From NCBI GenBank assembly GCA_041397765.1, contig JAWKWA010000013.1, forward strand, positions 1 to 64,000: a stretch of DNA of 64,000 nucleotides, in the 5' to 3' direction. Both the position numbers and the translations under genes were made by a program. A model generated the notes under the pieces. It saw only the letters and a list, made by a program, of their open reading frames with translations. It was not told where the DNA came from and did no database searches. The stretch comes from JAWKWA01 sp041397765. Its GTDB lineage: Bacteria > Pseudomonadota > Alphaproteobacteria > Rhizobiales > Hyphomicrobiaceae. Shown here one piece after another: positions 16,555 to 25,523 of the stretch (position 1 is the stretch's first letter; every line of letters begins with the position of its first letter).

Positions 16555-17439
16555 ATGGCACTCGTTCCCTATCATGATCGTGACGGCTGGATCTGGCTCA
16601 ACGGCGAGCTCGTTCCCTGGCGGGAGGCGACACTGCACGTGCTTTCGCACGGGCTCCACTATGCGAGCGCGGTGTTCGAGGGCGAGAGGGCCTATGGCGG
16701 AGAGATCTTCAAGCTCACCGAGCACAGCCAGCGGCTGATCGAGAGCGGCCGCATCCTCGATTTCGAGATCCCCTATTCGGTGGCCGAGATCGACGAGGCC
16801 TGCCGCCAGACCATGGCCGCCAACAAGCTCACCGACTGCTATGTGCGCCCGATCGCCTGGCGCGGCAGCGAGATGATGGGTGTCAGCGCCCAGCACAACA
16901 AGATCAATCTCGCCATCGCCACCTGGGAATGGGGCTCCTATTTCGATCCGGCGCAGAAGATGAAGGGCATCCGCCTCGCCATGGCGCAGTATCGCCGCCC
17001 CGATCCGGCGACCATACCGGCCAAGGCCAAGGCGACCGGCCTCTACATGATCTGCACGATCGAGAAGCACCGTGCCGAGCGGGCGGGCTACCAGGACGCC
17101 ATGATGCTCGACTGGCGCGGCCGGGTCGCCGAATGCACCGGCGCCAACATCTTCTTCATCGAGGATGGCGTCATCCACACGCCGACGCCGGACTGCTTCC
17201 TCGACGGCATCACGCGGCGCACGGTCATCGACCTCGCCAAGCGGCGCGGCATCAAGGTGAAGCAGCGGGCGATCTTCCCCGACGAGCTCGACGATTTCTC
17301 GGAATGCTTCATCGTCGGCACGGCTGCCGAGGTGACGCCGGTGTCGGAGATCGGCAATCACCGCTTCACGCCCGGCAAGATCTCCGAGACGCTGATGAAC
17401 GACTACATGACCGAGGTGCAGCCGAAGAAGGCCGGCTGA
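16555..17439 (+). CDS. ilvE: Branched-chain amino acid aminotransferase
   Basis: The 294-residue class IV PLP aminotransferase reversibly transfers the amino group between Ile, Leu or Val and 2-oxoglutarate. The PLP lysine is K159 in AKAKATGLY; other markers are VFEGERAYGG, RPIAWRG, and the phosphate-binding ECTGANIFFIEDG. The C-terminal TRRTVIDLA and GTAAEVTPV segments are intact. GGAGGTCAATTCC precedes the ATG. It is transcribed away from marR and is followed at 117 bp by the convergent upp gene. Confidence 0.93.
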   Translation: MALVPYHDRDGWIWLNGELVPWREATLHVLSHGLHYASAVFEGERAYGGEIFKLTEHSQRLIESGRILDFEIPYSVAEIDEACRQTMAANKLTDCYVRPIAWRGSEMMGVSAQHNKINLAIATWEWGSYFDPAQKMKGIRLAMAQYRRPDPATIPAKAKATGLYMICTIEKHRAERAGYQDAMMLDWRGRVAECTGANIFFIEDGVIHTPTPDCFLDGITRRTVIDLAKRRGIKVKQRAIFPDELDDFSECFIVGTAAEVTPVSEIGNHRFTPGKISETLMNDYMTEVQPKKAG

Positions 17440-17556
17440 GCCGGACGACGGGGGGGACGGTACGGCCGAGGCGGAGCAACCCAGGCAGGGCCAGATCCCG
17501 CGCGTCTGGGTCCCCGCCCGCGCCGGGATGACGCCGTTGCTTGGCTCGCTCCGGGG

Positions 17557-18201
17557 CTATTTGGTGCCATACATGCGGTCGCCGGCATCGCCGAGGCCGG
17601 GCACGATATAGCCGTGGTCGTTCAGATGGCTGTCGACGGCGGCCGTGTAGATGCGCACGTCGGGATGGGCGTCGGTCAGGGCGGCGATGCCTTCGGGAGC
17701 CGCGAGCAGGCAGGCGAACTTGATCTCGCGGACGCCATGCTCCTTGAGGCGCGAGACGGCGGCGGAGACCGAGTTGCCGGTGGCGAGCATCGGGTCGACG
17801 ACGACGACGAGCCGCTCGGCGGCGTCGTCAGGCAGTTTCATGTAATACTCGATGGCGACCAGCGTCTCGGGATCGCGATAGAGGCCGATATGGCCGACGC
17901 GGGCCGAGGGGACGAGCTCGAGCAGGCCGTCGAGCAGGCCCATGCCGGCCCTGAGGATCGGCACGAAGACCAGCTTCTTGCCCTTCAGGAAAGGGGCGGA
18001 CATGGGGCCGAGCGGCGTCTCGATGGCGCGGGTCTCGAGCGGCAGGTCGCGCAGAACCTCATAGCCGACGAGCAGGCTGATCTCCTTCAGGAGCTGGCGG
18101 AAGCTCGCCGAGGAGGTGGTCTTGTCGCGCATCAGCGACAGCTTGTGCGCGACGAGCGGATGATCGACCACCGTCACGTTCGGATGGATCGGCTTCGTCA
18201 T
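17557..18201 (-). CDS. upp: Uracil phosphoribosyltransferase
   Basis: The 214-residue enzyme makes UMP from uracil and PRPP. It has VPILRAGMGL, the PRPP loop DPMLATGNSV, and the uracil-binding C-terminal YIVPGLGDAGDRMYGT. GGGAGG precedes the ATG. It is the last gene of a three-gene minus-strand unit with a DUF1688 protein and a GTP-cyclohydrolase-II-like protein, the same trio as yeast URC6, URC4 and URC1. In that context it probably feeds uracil into nucleotide-level catabolism as well as salvage. Confidence 0.95.
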   Translation of the reverse strand: MTKPIHPNVTVVDHPLVAHKLSLMRDKTTSSASFRQLLKEISLLVGYEVLRDLPLETRAIETPLGPMSAPFLKGKKLVFVPILRAGMGLLDGLLELVPSARVGHIGLYRDPETLVAIEYYMKLPDDAAERLVVVVDPMLATGNSVSAAVSRLKEHGVREIKFACLLAAPEGIAALTDAHPDVRIYTAAVDSHLNDHGYIVPGLGDAGDRMYGTK

Positions 18202-18286
18202 GGATCGCTTCCCTCCCCGTTCGTTCTGCCGGCGCCGTCCGACAGCACCCGGCCCCTATCCCTGTTCGGCGGTCGGCCGTGCCCGA

Positions 18287-19564
18287 TCAGAACACCGACC
18301 CGTCGCTCTCGATCCGCAAGGGCGGCCCGCCGTCGGCTCTCCTCTCGCGGGCGATGCGCCGGCCCGCCGACCAAGTGCCACCCTCGAGGATCGCGCCGAG
18401 CGGCAGATCGCGGCCGGCCGGGCCGAGGCGTTCCCTGACGAGGGGCGCGAGACGGTCGAGGAGGGCAACGGTGAGGGCACGCCATTCGACGATCGGCTCG
18501 TCGCCGGGGGCCAGCAGCCGGGCGGTGAGCCCCGGGTCCTTCGGCGTCAGCACGCCAAGATCGAGAAAGAGGCCGCCATTGCGGTATTCGGCAAGGCCCG
18601 TCAGTCCGTCGAGGCCCGCGACCCGGAGGCCCGCCTCCTCGAGGGGCTCGACGAGCGAATAGGCCAGCCATTGCGAGAGCTTGTGGAACGGGACGAGGCC
18701 GGCCGTGCCGTCGCTGGCCATGATCGCGGAGTGCCGCCAGGTATCGCCGAGAGGGACGCCCGCGAGGGTCATGCGGCCGGGCCAGATGGGGCCGAGTGCC
18801 TCAAGCAGGAGGACGAGGATGTCGGATGCCTCAACAGCGCCAGCCGTGGCCCCCGTCCGCAGCCGGTCGTAGAGACCGCCGATGCGGCCGCCGGCGCCGA
18901 AGAGGTCGGGCCGTGTGACGATCGTGGCGCCGAGGCGGTTGAGGAGCGCGGCACGGCCTTCGAGACCGGCGAGCGGATTGCCGGGGCCGGCCTGGAAGGC
19001 CTCGGCGAGGCGGTCTGGGGTCAGCCGCATGAGGCCCGGCGCGTCGGCCTCGAGGCGGCTGCTGCGGCCGGTCGAGAAGAGGCCGTTGCGGAAGGCCTCG
19101 ATGCTGGCGATGGCGAGGCCCTCGGAGCGGGCGAGAAGGGTGCCGGTCACCGGATCGCGGTACTGCCAGCGCGGGCCGGCGCCGGCATCGAGCAGCACGC
19201 TCGTCACGGCAAGGTCGAAGCGGACGCGGGCGCGCTCGTCGGGGTCGTGGTCGAGGCCGGCAGCGATGGCCTGCCAGCGATCGGCGCCGGCGACGCGAAA
19301 ATGCCGCCAGCGGGCATGAAGAGGGATGTCGAGACCTGGATAGTTGGCGCGGATCGTGGTGGTGACATAGTCGGCGACGGCCGGCAGCCGGTCCGCGGCG
19401 AGAGCGAAATGGCGGAGGCGACCCTCGAGCCCGGCGGCGAGCACCTGCCCGCAGCGCTCGCGCACGGCAACGGCGCCAAGAAGGCCGAGCGCGGCGCCGC
19501 GATCGGCGACGGCGGGCGTGCTCACATGATCCGCTTCCTGTCCCAGCTCCTGCGATGGCGCCAT
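18287..19564 (-). CDS. URC4/DUF1688 family uracil catabolism protein
   Basis: A 425-residue protein that I place in DUF1688, the family of Urc4 from the yeast uracil-degradation (URC) pathway. Segments fitting this family are HARWRHFRVAG, RRLE-like SSRLEADAPGLMRL, GDTWRHSA, LVPFHKLSQWLAYSL and GLTGLAEYRNGGLF. The catalytic role of Urc4 is not settled. The ATG at 19564 lies 34 bp after the stop of the URC1-like gene; earlier starts would overlap it. It is followed by upp at 85 bp. Assignment rests on recognised segments plus the neighbours. Confidence 0.8.
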   Translation of the reverse strand: MAPSQELGQEADHVSTPAVADRGAALGLLGAVAVRERCGQVLAAGLEGRLRHFALAADRLPAVADYVTTTIRANYPGLDIPLHARWRHFRVAGADRWQAIAAGLDHDPDERARVRFDLAVTSVLLDAGAGPRWQYRDPVTGTLLARSEGLAIASIEAFRNGLFSTGRSSRLEADAPGLMRLTPDRLAEAFQAGPGNPLAGLEGRAALLNRLGATIVTRPDLFGAGGRIGGLYDRLRTGATAGAVEASDILVLLLEALGPIWPGRMTLAGVPLGDTWRHSAIMASDGTAGLVPFHKLSQWLAYSLVEPLEEAGLRVAGLDGLTGLAEYRNGGLFLDLGVLTPKDPGLTARLLAPGDEPIVEWRALTVALLDRLAPLVRERLGPAGRDLPLGAILEGGTWSAGRRIARERRADGGPPLRIESDGSVF

Positions 19565-19598
19565 GCTCGCCTTCCCGTCCAGTCCCGGCCAGCGGCCG

Positions 19599-20849
19599 TC
19601 AGTATTTGTCGAGCCCGCGGCCCTTGGTGGCGGCGAGGTCGCTCGGTTTCGACACCGTCTCGTCGATGTAGTAGCCGGCCGCCTTCTTGGCATCCATCTC
19701 GACGCGGGCATCGGCCGGAATGAGCTCGTCGGGGATGGGTACGCGCTCGTCGATGGCGATGCCATGGGCGGCCATGGCGTCGAACTTCATGTTGCTCATG
19801 GAGATCCAGCGGTTGATCCGCTTCATACCGAGCCAGTGGAAGACGTCGGGCATCAGGTCCTGGAAGCGCATGTCCTGGACGCCGGCGACGCATTCGGTCT
19901 TCTCGAAATAGGCCGCGGCGCTGTCGCCGGCCGGATTGCGCTTCCTTGCATTGTAGACGAGGAACTTCACCACCTCGCCGAGCGCGCGACCCTCCTTGCG
20001 GTTGTAGACGATGAGGCCGGCGCCGCCCTTCTGGGCCGACTTGATGCACTCCTCGATGCCGTGCGTCAGGTAGGGCCGGCAGGTGCAGATGTCGGAGCCG
20101 AAGACGTCGGAGCCGTTGCACTCGTCATGGACGCGGCAGGCGACCTCGCCACGGCGGTCCCACAGCCGCTCGATCTCGCCGAAGATGTAGAGCGTGATGT
20201 TGCCGATCGGCGGCAGGAACACCTTGCGGTCGGGCCGGGTGATGAGCTCGGAGAACATGGCGCCAGTGTGCTCGAACAGCTTGCGGCGGAGGTCGGCCTC
20301 CTTTACGCCGAGGCGCGCGGCGATGCCCGGCAGATACCAGACCGGCTCGATGGCGGCCTTGGTGACATTGGCCTCGCCGGTGGGCAGGAGCACACGATTG
20401 TCGGTGCGGATGCGGCCGGCGGCGATCGCCTCGCGCATCTCGGGCAGAGCGATCCGCGCCCGGGTGATGGCGATGGTCGGGCGGATGTCGAAGCCCGCCT
20501 GCAATTCCTCGGCGAAAACCTCGGCGACGCGGTGCCCCCAGGGGTCGAGCGAGACGATCTTGTCGGCGTCGGCCCATTGCGGGAACGGTCCGATCTCGAC
20601 GGGGGGGAAGGTGTTGGTGAGGTCGGGCCGGTGGATGGGATCGAGCTTGCCGGCGGCGATGGCGAGGGCGCGATAGAGGCCGTAGGCACCCGAATGGACG
20701 CCGATGACATTGCGCTGCTCGGGGCTCTTCAGCGAGCCGATCACAGGGCCGCGCTCCCTGGCCGTCGGCGCGCCCCAGTGGATCTCGGGCGCCTTGGCGG
20801 TGCCCTTGGAGGGATGCGTGTTGAGGCGGATGTGCTTGGGCTCTGTCAT
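19599..20849 (-). CDS. GTP cyclohydrolase II-like uracil catabolism protein (URC1/RibA-like)
   Basis: The 416-residue protein holds a RibA-type fold with zinc-binding pattern CRVHDECNGSDVFGSDICTC and the following GIEECIKSAQ and GLIVYNRKEGRALGE. It differs from riboflavin RibA by a 190-residue N-terminal extension and a C-terminal tail, as in Urc1/Urg1. It is the first gene of a minus-strand unit with DUF1688 and upp, which supports a role in uracil degradation through a ribosylated intermediate rather than riboflavin synthesis. The ATG at 20849 begins the homology (MTEPKHIRLNTHP). Confidence 0.85.
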   Translation of the reverse strand: MTEPKHIRLNTHPSKGTAKAPEIHWGAPTARERGPVIGSLKSPEQRNVIGVHSGAYGLYRALAIAAGKLDPIHRPDLTNTFPPVEIGPFPQWADADKIVSLDPWGHRVAEVFAEELQAGFDIRPTIAITRARIALPEMREAIAAGRIRTDNRVLLPTGEANVTKAAIEPVWYLPGIAARLGVKEADLRRKLFEHTGAMFSELITRPDRKVFLPPIGNITLYIFGEIERLWDRRGEVACRVHDECNGSDVFGSDICTCRPYLTHGIEECIKSAQKGGAGLIVYNRKEGRALGEVVKFLVYNARKRNPAGDSAAAYFEKTECVAGVQDMRFQDLMPDVFHWLGMKRINRWISMSNMKFDAMAAHGIAIDERVPIPDELIPADARVEMDAKKAAGYYIDETVSKPSDLAATKGRGLDKY

Positions 20850-20975
20850 GGCTGCCACCCTGCCGATGGGGGATCGCGGAAAAACCTGCAGTATGATGGA
20901 ATTCGCCGGACCGGTCGAGCGCAGGATCGTGGCGGCGGCCGGTCCGGTACTTTGCCCGAGGGAGACGAGAGAGCG

Positions 20976-22382
20976 ATGACGGTGATCGGCGAGGATGTCC
21001 TGGCAGAGCTTCAAGCCGCCGTCGGGCCGGCCGGGCTGAAGAGCGGGGAGGCGGTGAAGGGCCTCGATCCGGGTATCAACCGGCGCAATCTCGACTGCGG
21101 CGTGCTGGTGCTGCCGGGCTCGACGGCCGAGGTGCAGGCGGTCGTCGCGATCGCCGGGCGGCGGGGCATCGGTCTCGTGCCGCAAGGTGGGCGCACCGGG
21201 CTCGCGGGCGCCGCCGTCACGCGGCCGGGCGAGATCGCGGTCGGGTTCGCGCGGATGGCGCGGATCGAGGCGCTCGATGCGGCGAGCGGCACGGCGCTGG
21301 TCGAGGCGGGCGTGACGCTCGGCGCGCTCGCCCGCGCCGCCGGGGAGGCCGGCCTCTCGCCCGGTATCGATCTTGGCGCCCGCGACAGCTGCACGATCGG
21401 CGGCATGATCGGCACCAATGCCGGCGGCATGGAGGCCTTCCGCTTCGGTACCATGCGCCAGCGCGTGCTCGGGCTCGAGGCCGTGCTCGCCGACGGCACG
21501 GTGGTCTCGGAGCTGACCGGCGTGAGGAAGGCCAATACCGGCTACGACCTGAAGAGCCTGATGATCGGGGCGGAAGGCACGCTCGGCATCGTCACGCGCG
21601 CCGTCATCGGCCTCGTTCCCTGCGAACCGGCGGCGGCGACCGGTCTCGTCGCGCTCGAGGGTGCCGAGGCGGCCGTCGCGCTCCTCAAACGGGCCTTGGC
21701 GCGGATCGCGACCCCACCGCTGCGGGCGGAGATCATGTGGGCGGGGCATTTCACGATCACCGCCGGCGATCTTGGCCTTCAACAGCTCGCGACCTTCGCG
21801 GCGGCGGCCGGCAGCAAGGCGGGGGTCTATGTCATCCTCGAGATCGGGGGCGCGAACGCGGATCAGGCGATGGCCGGGCTCGAGGACCTGCTCGGCGCGG
21901 CGATCGAGGACGGGCTCGTCGTCGATGCGCTGATCGCCAAGAACGAGGGGGAGCGGCGGGCCATGTGGCAGGTCCGGGAGGACTGGGCCGTCGACCGCTA
22001 TTTCCCGGGCGGGCTGTGGTTCGACGTCTCGGTGCCGCTCGGCGCGCTCGGCCGCTATGCGGAAGGTGTCGCGGCGCGGTTGAAGGCGCACGATCCCGCG
22101 CTCCAGCTCTACATGATCGGACATCTCGGCGACGGCAATCTGCATGTGACGGTCAATGCCCGGGAGCGGCTCGACGGCCGTTCGGACGAGATCAGCCCGC
22201 TGATCTATGAGGGCCTCGAGGCCGAGGGCGGGGCGTTCTCGGCCGAGCACGGGATCGGCCTCGAGAAGCAGGCGTCGCTGCTGAAGCGATGCGATCCGGG
22301 CAAGCTGAAGGCGATGCAACTGGTCAAGCGCGCGCTCGATCCCGGCAACATCATGAATCCCGGCAAGGTGCTGCCGCGCTGA
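20976..22382 (+). CDS. FAD-linked D-2-hydroxyacid dehydrogenase (GlcD/D-lactate type)
   Basis: A 468-residue flavoprotein with a PCMH FAD-binding domain (PGSTAEVQAVV, PQGGRTGLAGAA, GGMIGTNAGGMEAFRFG, GTLGIVTRAV) and a C-terminal FAD-oxidase domain (MIGHLGDGNLHV, FSAEHGIGLEKQ, LDPGNIMNPGKV). It oxidises a D-2-hydroxyacid such as D-lactate, glycolate or 2-hydroxyglutarate; the substrate cannot be read from sequence. GGAGACGAGAG precedes the ATG. It is divergent from the URC unit across 126 bp. Confidence 0.88.
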   Translation: MTVIGEDVLAELQAAVGPAGLKSGEAVKGLDPGINRRNLDCGVLVLPGSTAEVQAVVAIAGRRGIGLVPQGGRTGLAGAAVTRPGEIAVGFARMARIEALDAASGTALVEAGVTLGALARAAGEAGLSPGIDLGARDSCTIGGMIGTNAGGMEAFRFGTMRQRVLGLEAVLADGTVVSELTGVRKANTGYDLKSLMIGAEGTLGIVTRAVIGLVPCEPAAATGLVALEGAEAAVALLKRALARIATPPLRAEIMWAGHFTITAGDLGLQQLATFAAAAGSKAGVYVILEIGGANADQAMAGLEDLLGAAIEDGLVVDALIAKNEGERRAMWQVREDWAVDRYFPGGLWFDVSVPLGALGRYAEGVAARLKAHDPALQLYMIGHLGDGNLHVTVNARERLDGRSDEISPLIYEGLEAEGGAFSAEHGIGLEKQASLLKRCDPGKLKAMQLVKRALDPGNIMNPGKVLPR

Positions 22383-22560
22383 GGGGCCTTTGCGGCTCCG
22401 CTCGGGGCGCGCGGGGACCGGCGGGGCCTCAGCTCTCGGGGGCATCGACCTTGACACGGGGCCGTCAAACTGGCTCTTGCCGCCCGCAAGTACGAGCCTG
22501 TCATGGCGGCCAGGCATGGCGTGGCCGCAGCGGGGCGGCGAGACGGTGGAGGAGGCGCTG

Positions 22561-23505
22561 ATGACGGTCGCATTCACCTTTCCGGGCCAGGGCAGCCAGG
22601 CAGTCGGCATGGGCAAGGCGCTGGCGGACGCCCATCCCGAGGCGCGCGCCGTCTTCGAGGAGGTCGACGAGGCGCTCGGCGAGAAGCTCTCGGTCATCAT
22701 GTGGGAGGGGCCGAAGGAGGCGCTGACCCTGACGGAGAACGCCCAGCCGGCGCTGATGGCCCACTCCATGGCGGTGGTGCGGGTGCTGGAGGCGAGGGGC
22801 ATCGACATCGCCCGCCATGTCGCCTTCGTCGCCGGGCATTCGCTCGGCGAATATTCGGCGCTCGCGGCCGCCCGGGCCTTCTCGCTCGCCGACACGGCGC
22901 GGCTTCTCAGGATCCGCGGCCGGGCCATGCAGAAGGCGGTGCCGGTCGGGGCGGGCGCCATGGCGGCGCTGCTCGGCGTCGGGCGCGATGCCGCCGAGGC
23001 GATCGCGACGGAAGCCGCCGAGGGCGAGGTCTGCCAGGTCGCCAACGACAATGATCCGGCCCAGGTGGTGATCTCGGGCGCCAAGGCGGCGATCGAGCGG
23101 GCGATGGCCATCGCCAAGGCGCACGGCGCCAAGCGTGCCATCCCGCTCGAGGTCAGCGCGCCATTCCACTGTCAGCTCATGCAACCGGCTGCCGACGCCA
23201 TGGCCGAGGCGCTCGCCGCAGTGAAGGTCGCCGCGCCGCTGGTGCCCGTCGTCTCCAATGTCGCGGCGTCGGCCACCTCGGACCCGGACGAGATCCGCCG
23301 CCGCCTCGTCGCACAGGTGACGGGAACGGTGCGCTGGCGCGAATCGGTCGCCTGGATGGGCGAGAACGGCGTGACGCTCGCTGCCGAGCTGGGCTCGGGC
23401 AAGGTGCTCACCGGGCTTGCCAGACGCATCGTCGCCTCGCTCGAGGCCCGCGCGGCGGGTGGTCCTGAGGATGTCGAGGCGCTGGCGGCGAGCCTTACCG
23501 GCTGA
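22561..23505 (+). CDS. fabD: Malonyl-CoA:ACP transacylase
   Basis: The 314-residue enzyme loads malonyl groups onto ACP. It has PGQGSQAVGMG at the N-terminus, nucleophile S94 in GHSLGEYSA and H203 in SAPFHCQLM. The C-terminal LGSGKVLTGL is intact. It opens the usual alphaproteobacterial order fabD-fabG-acpP-fabF-mltG, all on the plus strand. The ATG at 22561 was chosen because homology starts at MTVAFTFPGQG. Confidence 0.95.
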   Translation: MTVAFTFPGQGSQAVGMGKALADAHPEARAVFEEVDEALGEKLSVIMWEGPKEALTLTENAQPALMAHSMAVVRVLEARGIDIARHVAFVAGHSLGEYSALAAARAFSLADTARLLRIRGRAMQKAVPVGAGAMAALLGVGRDAAEAIATEAAEGEVCQVANDNDPAQVVISGAKAAIERAMAIAKAHGAKRAIPLEVSAPFHCQLMQPAADAMAEALAAVKVAAPLVPVVSNVAASATSDPDEIRRRLVAQVTGTVRWRESVAWMGENGVTLAAELGSGKVLTGLARRIVASLEARAAGGPEDVEALAASLTG

Positions 23506-23622
23506 TCGGGGCGGCGGGCATGCACAGCGAGGATTTCGCCGCGGTTGCGCGCCGAAGGGCCATGGGGCATCAACGCTCATGAGGACGAAAGCGGGATTGC
23601 CCGCCGGCAAGGGGTCAAGGTG

Positions 23623-24360
23623 ATGTTCGATCTGACGGGCAAGGGCGCGCTGGTGACGGGCGCATCGGGGGGCATCGGCGGGGCCATCGCACGGGCCTTC
23701 GCAGCTGCGGGGGCAAAGGTCGCCATCTCCGGCACCAATCGCGAGAAGCTGGAGACGCTGGCGGCCGAGATCGGCGAGAAGGCCCATGTGGTGCCATGCG
23801 ACCTCGCCGACCGGGCCGCCGTCGCCAAGCTGGCGGGCGAGGCGGAGGGCAAGATCGGCACGCTCGACATCCTCGTCAACAATGCCGGCGTGACGAAGGA
23901 CAATCTCTTCATGCTGCTGAAGGACGAGGACTGGGACCGCATCCTCGCGGTCAACCTCACCTCGGCCTTCACGCTGACGCGGGCCGCCATCCGCGGCATG
24001 ATCAAGCGGCGCTACGGGCGGATCGTCAACATCACCTCGATCAGCGGCATCATCGGCAATCCGGGCCAGGCCAACTATGCCGCCTCCAAGGCCGGCATGA
24101 TCGGCATGACGAAGTCGATCGCGCGGGAGGTGGCGCCGCGCAACATCACGGCCAACTGCATCGCGCCGGGTTTCATCTCGACGGCGATGACGGCGGCGCT
24201 CAACGAGAAGCAGACCGCGCAGATCGCCGAGCACATCCCGGCCGGCCGGTTCGGCGGGCCCGAGGACATCGCCGCCGCCGCGCTCTATCTGGCGAGCGCC
24301 GAGGCCGGCTACATGACCGGTCAGACGCTGCATGTGAACGGCGGCATGATCATGGTCTGA
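23623..24360 (+). CDS. fabG: 3-oxoacyl-ACP reductase
   Basis: A 245-residue short-chain dehydrogenase that reduces beta-ketoacyl-ACP with NADPH. It shows the nucleotide loop TGASGGIGGA (12-21), NNAG (87-90) and the catalytic S139, Y152, K156. The last residues MTGQTLHVNGGMIMV are typical of FabG. It follows fabD by 117 bp and precedes acpP by 357 bp. Confidence 0.95.
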   Translation: MFDLTGKGALVTGASGGIGGAIARAFAAAGAKVAISGTNREKLETLAAEIGEKAHVVPCDLADRAAVAKLAGEAEGKIGTLDILVNNAGVTKDNLFMLLKDEDWDRILAVNLTSAFTLTRAAIRGMIKRRYGRIVNITSISGIIGNPGQANYAASKAGMIGMTKSIAREVAPRNITANCIAPGFISTAMTAALNEKQTAQIAEHIPAGRFGGPEDIAAAALYLASAEAGYMTGQTLHVNGGMIMV

Positions 24361-24717
24361 GCATCCGGACGAGGCCGTGCGGGGGCGGCCGTCGAGCCTT
24401 GCGGGGCGCGGCGAAATTGCCGCTGGACAAGCGTGAAAAGGGGCCTTCCCCCCTGCTGGCCAAGCCTTTTGAAGTGTGTTACCTAGCGCCGACTTTTGGG
24501 GGGCGATCCGGCAGCGCGGCGATGTCCAGGTCGAGCCGCGAGGCGAGGCGGCCCGCTCTGCCGAAGCGGCACTACAGTCTTCGTCCGGGCGGGCTCACGG
24601 CCGGTGTCGGCATCCCGGGAGCGGATGCCTGCGGCCGTCGGGACGGCATTCCCGAGATGTCCACCACCCGGCCCGGCCGGGACACTCCTTGCCTTGGATC
24701 AATCAAGAGGAACTGAA
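24361..24717. other. fabG-acpP intergenic region
   Basis: A 357-bp non-coding gap. It probably carries the strong separate promoter that acpP usually has, but I could not fix -35 and -10 boxes; the AT-richest patch is around 24469-24485 (TTTTGAAGTGTG). A short GGGGCCTTCCCC palindrome is near 24440. Nothing else was recognised. Confidence 0.35.
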
Positions 24718-24954
24718 ATGAGCGACGTGGCAGATCGTGTGAAGAAGATCGTCGTCGAGCACCTGGGCGTCGAGGCCGACAAGGTCACGGAGAACGCGAG
24801 CTTCATCGACGACCTCGGTGCCGACAGCCTGGACACTGTCGAGCTCGTCATGGCGTTCGAGGAGGAGTTCGGCTGCGAGATTCCGGACGACGCCGCCGAG
24901 ACGATCCTGACGGTCGGCGACGCCGTGAAGTTCCTCGAGAAGAACGCGGCCTGA
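24718..24954 (+). CDS. acpP: Acyl carrier protein
   Basis: The 78-residue acidic helical protein carries growing fatty acyl chains on 4'-phosphopantetheine. The attachment site is S37 in LGADSLDTVE. AGAGGAACTGAA gives a good ribosome site before the ATG. Length and sequence are those of housekeeping ACP. Confidence 0.97.
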   Translation: MSDVADRVKKIVVEHLGVEADKVTENASFIDDLGADSLDTVELVMAFEEEFGCEIPDDAAETILTVGDAVKFLEKNAA

Positions 24955-25523
24955 CACTCCGCTTTCCGCCATCGTCCGGGCGCCGGTCGTGAACCGGCCC
25001 CGGAACCGGGTTCTGCCCGCGCCGATGCGGTCGCCCTCGCGGGGATGCATCGGATGCGACGGTCGGCAGGGCTCGATCATCCAGAGAACGCGCTCATGCG
25101 CCAGCCGCGGTGCGCTCGCGTCCCGCGGTATCGGGTGTCGCGGCGAGGGAGCCAATCGCGGACCCGATGGTGGGCCCAATCGCCAGGCTGTGACGGCTGG
25201 CGCGTGGCTCTGACGCCTGGCGCGTGGCTCTGACGCCTGGCGCGGGGCTCTGACGGCTGGCGCGGGGCTCTGACGGTTGGGGCGGGGCGGTGACGGCGGG
25301 CGCCATGGGACGCGGCGCAAGTGATCCCAAGCACCCATCGGGCATCGACGAGGGGCCACGGGCATGGCACTGGCTCCTGGTATCGCCGCCGGCAAACCGG
25401 CACGGATGCCGGGACTGCACGTCTCCCCGCCGCTCGTGCGAATTGCCGAAGTCGGTCGCGGATGCTACCGAGACCGGCGGGCCGCCTTCAGCAGCACAGG
25501 CTTCAGCAGCATCAGGGGTTTGA
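24955..25523. other. acpP-fabF intergenic region
   Basis: An unusually long 569-bp gap for this operon. It contains a GC hairpin just after acpP (GCCGGT at 24982-24987 pairing with ACCGGC at 24993-24998), without a T run, and the 20-bp tandem repeat array at 25191-25290. No gene is supported. Confidence 0.5.
25191..25290. repeat. 20-bp tandem repeat, five units
   Basis: Five back-to-back 20-bp units begin with TGACG at 25191, 25211, 25231, 25251 and 25271. The consensus is TGACGSCTGGCGCGKGGCTC; the last unit is the most diverged and a partial sixth follows. The units carry no internal palindrome or spacer, so this is a minisatellite and not a CRISPR. It lies between acpP and fabF. Confidence 0.9.

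Noticed and set aside
25191..25290. CRISPR array
   Set aside because: The 20-bp units are directly joined without spacers and have no palindrome; no cas genes in the window.
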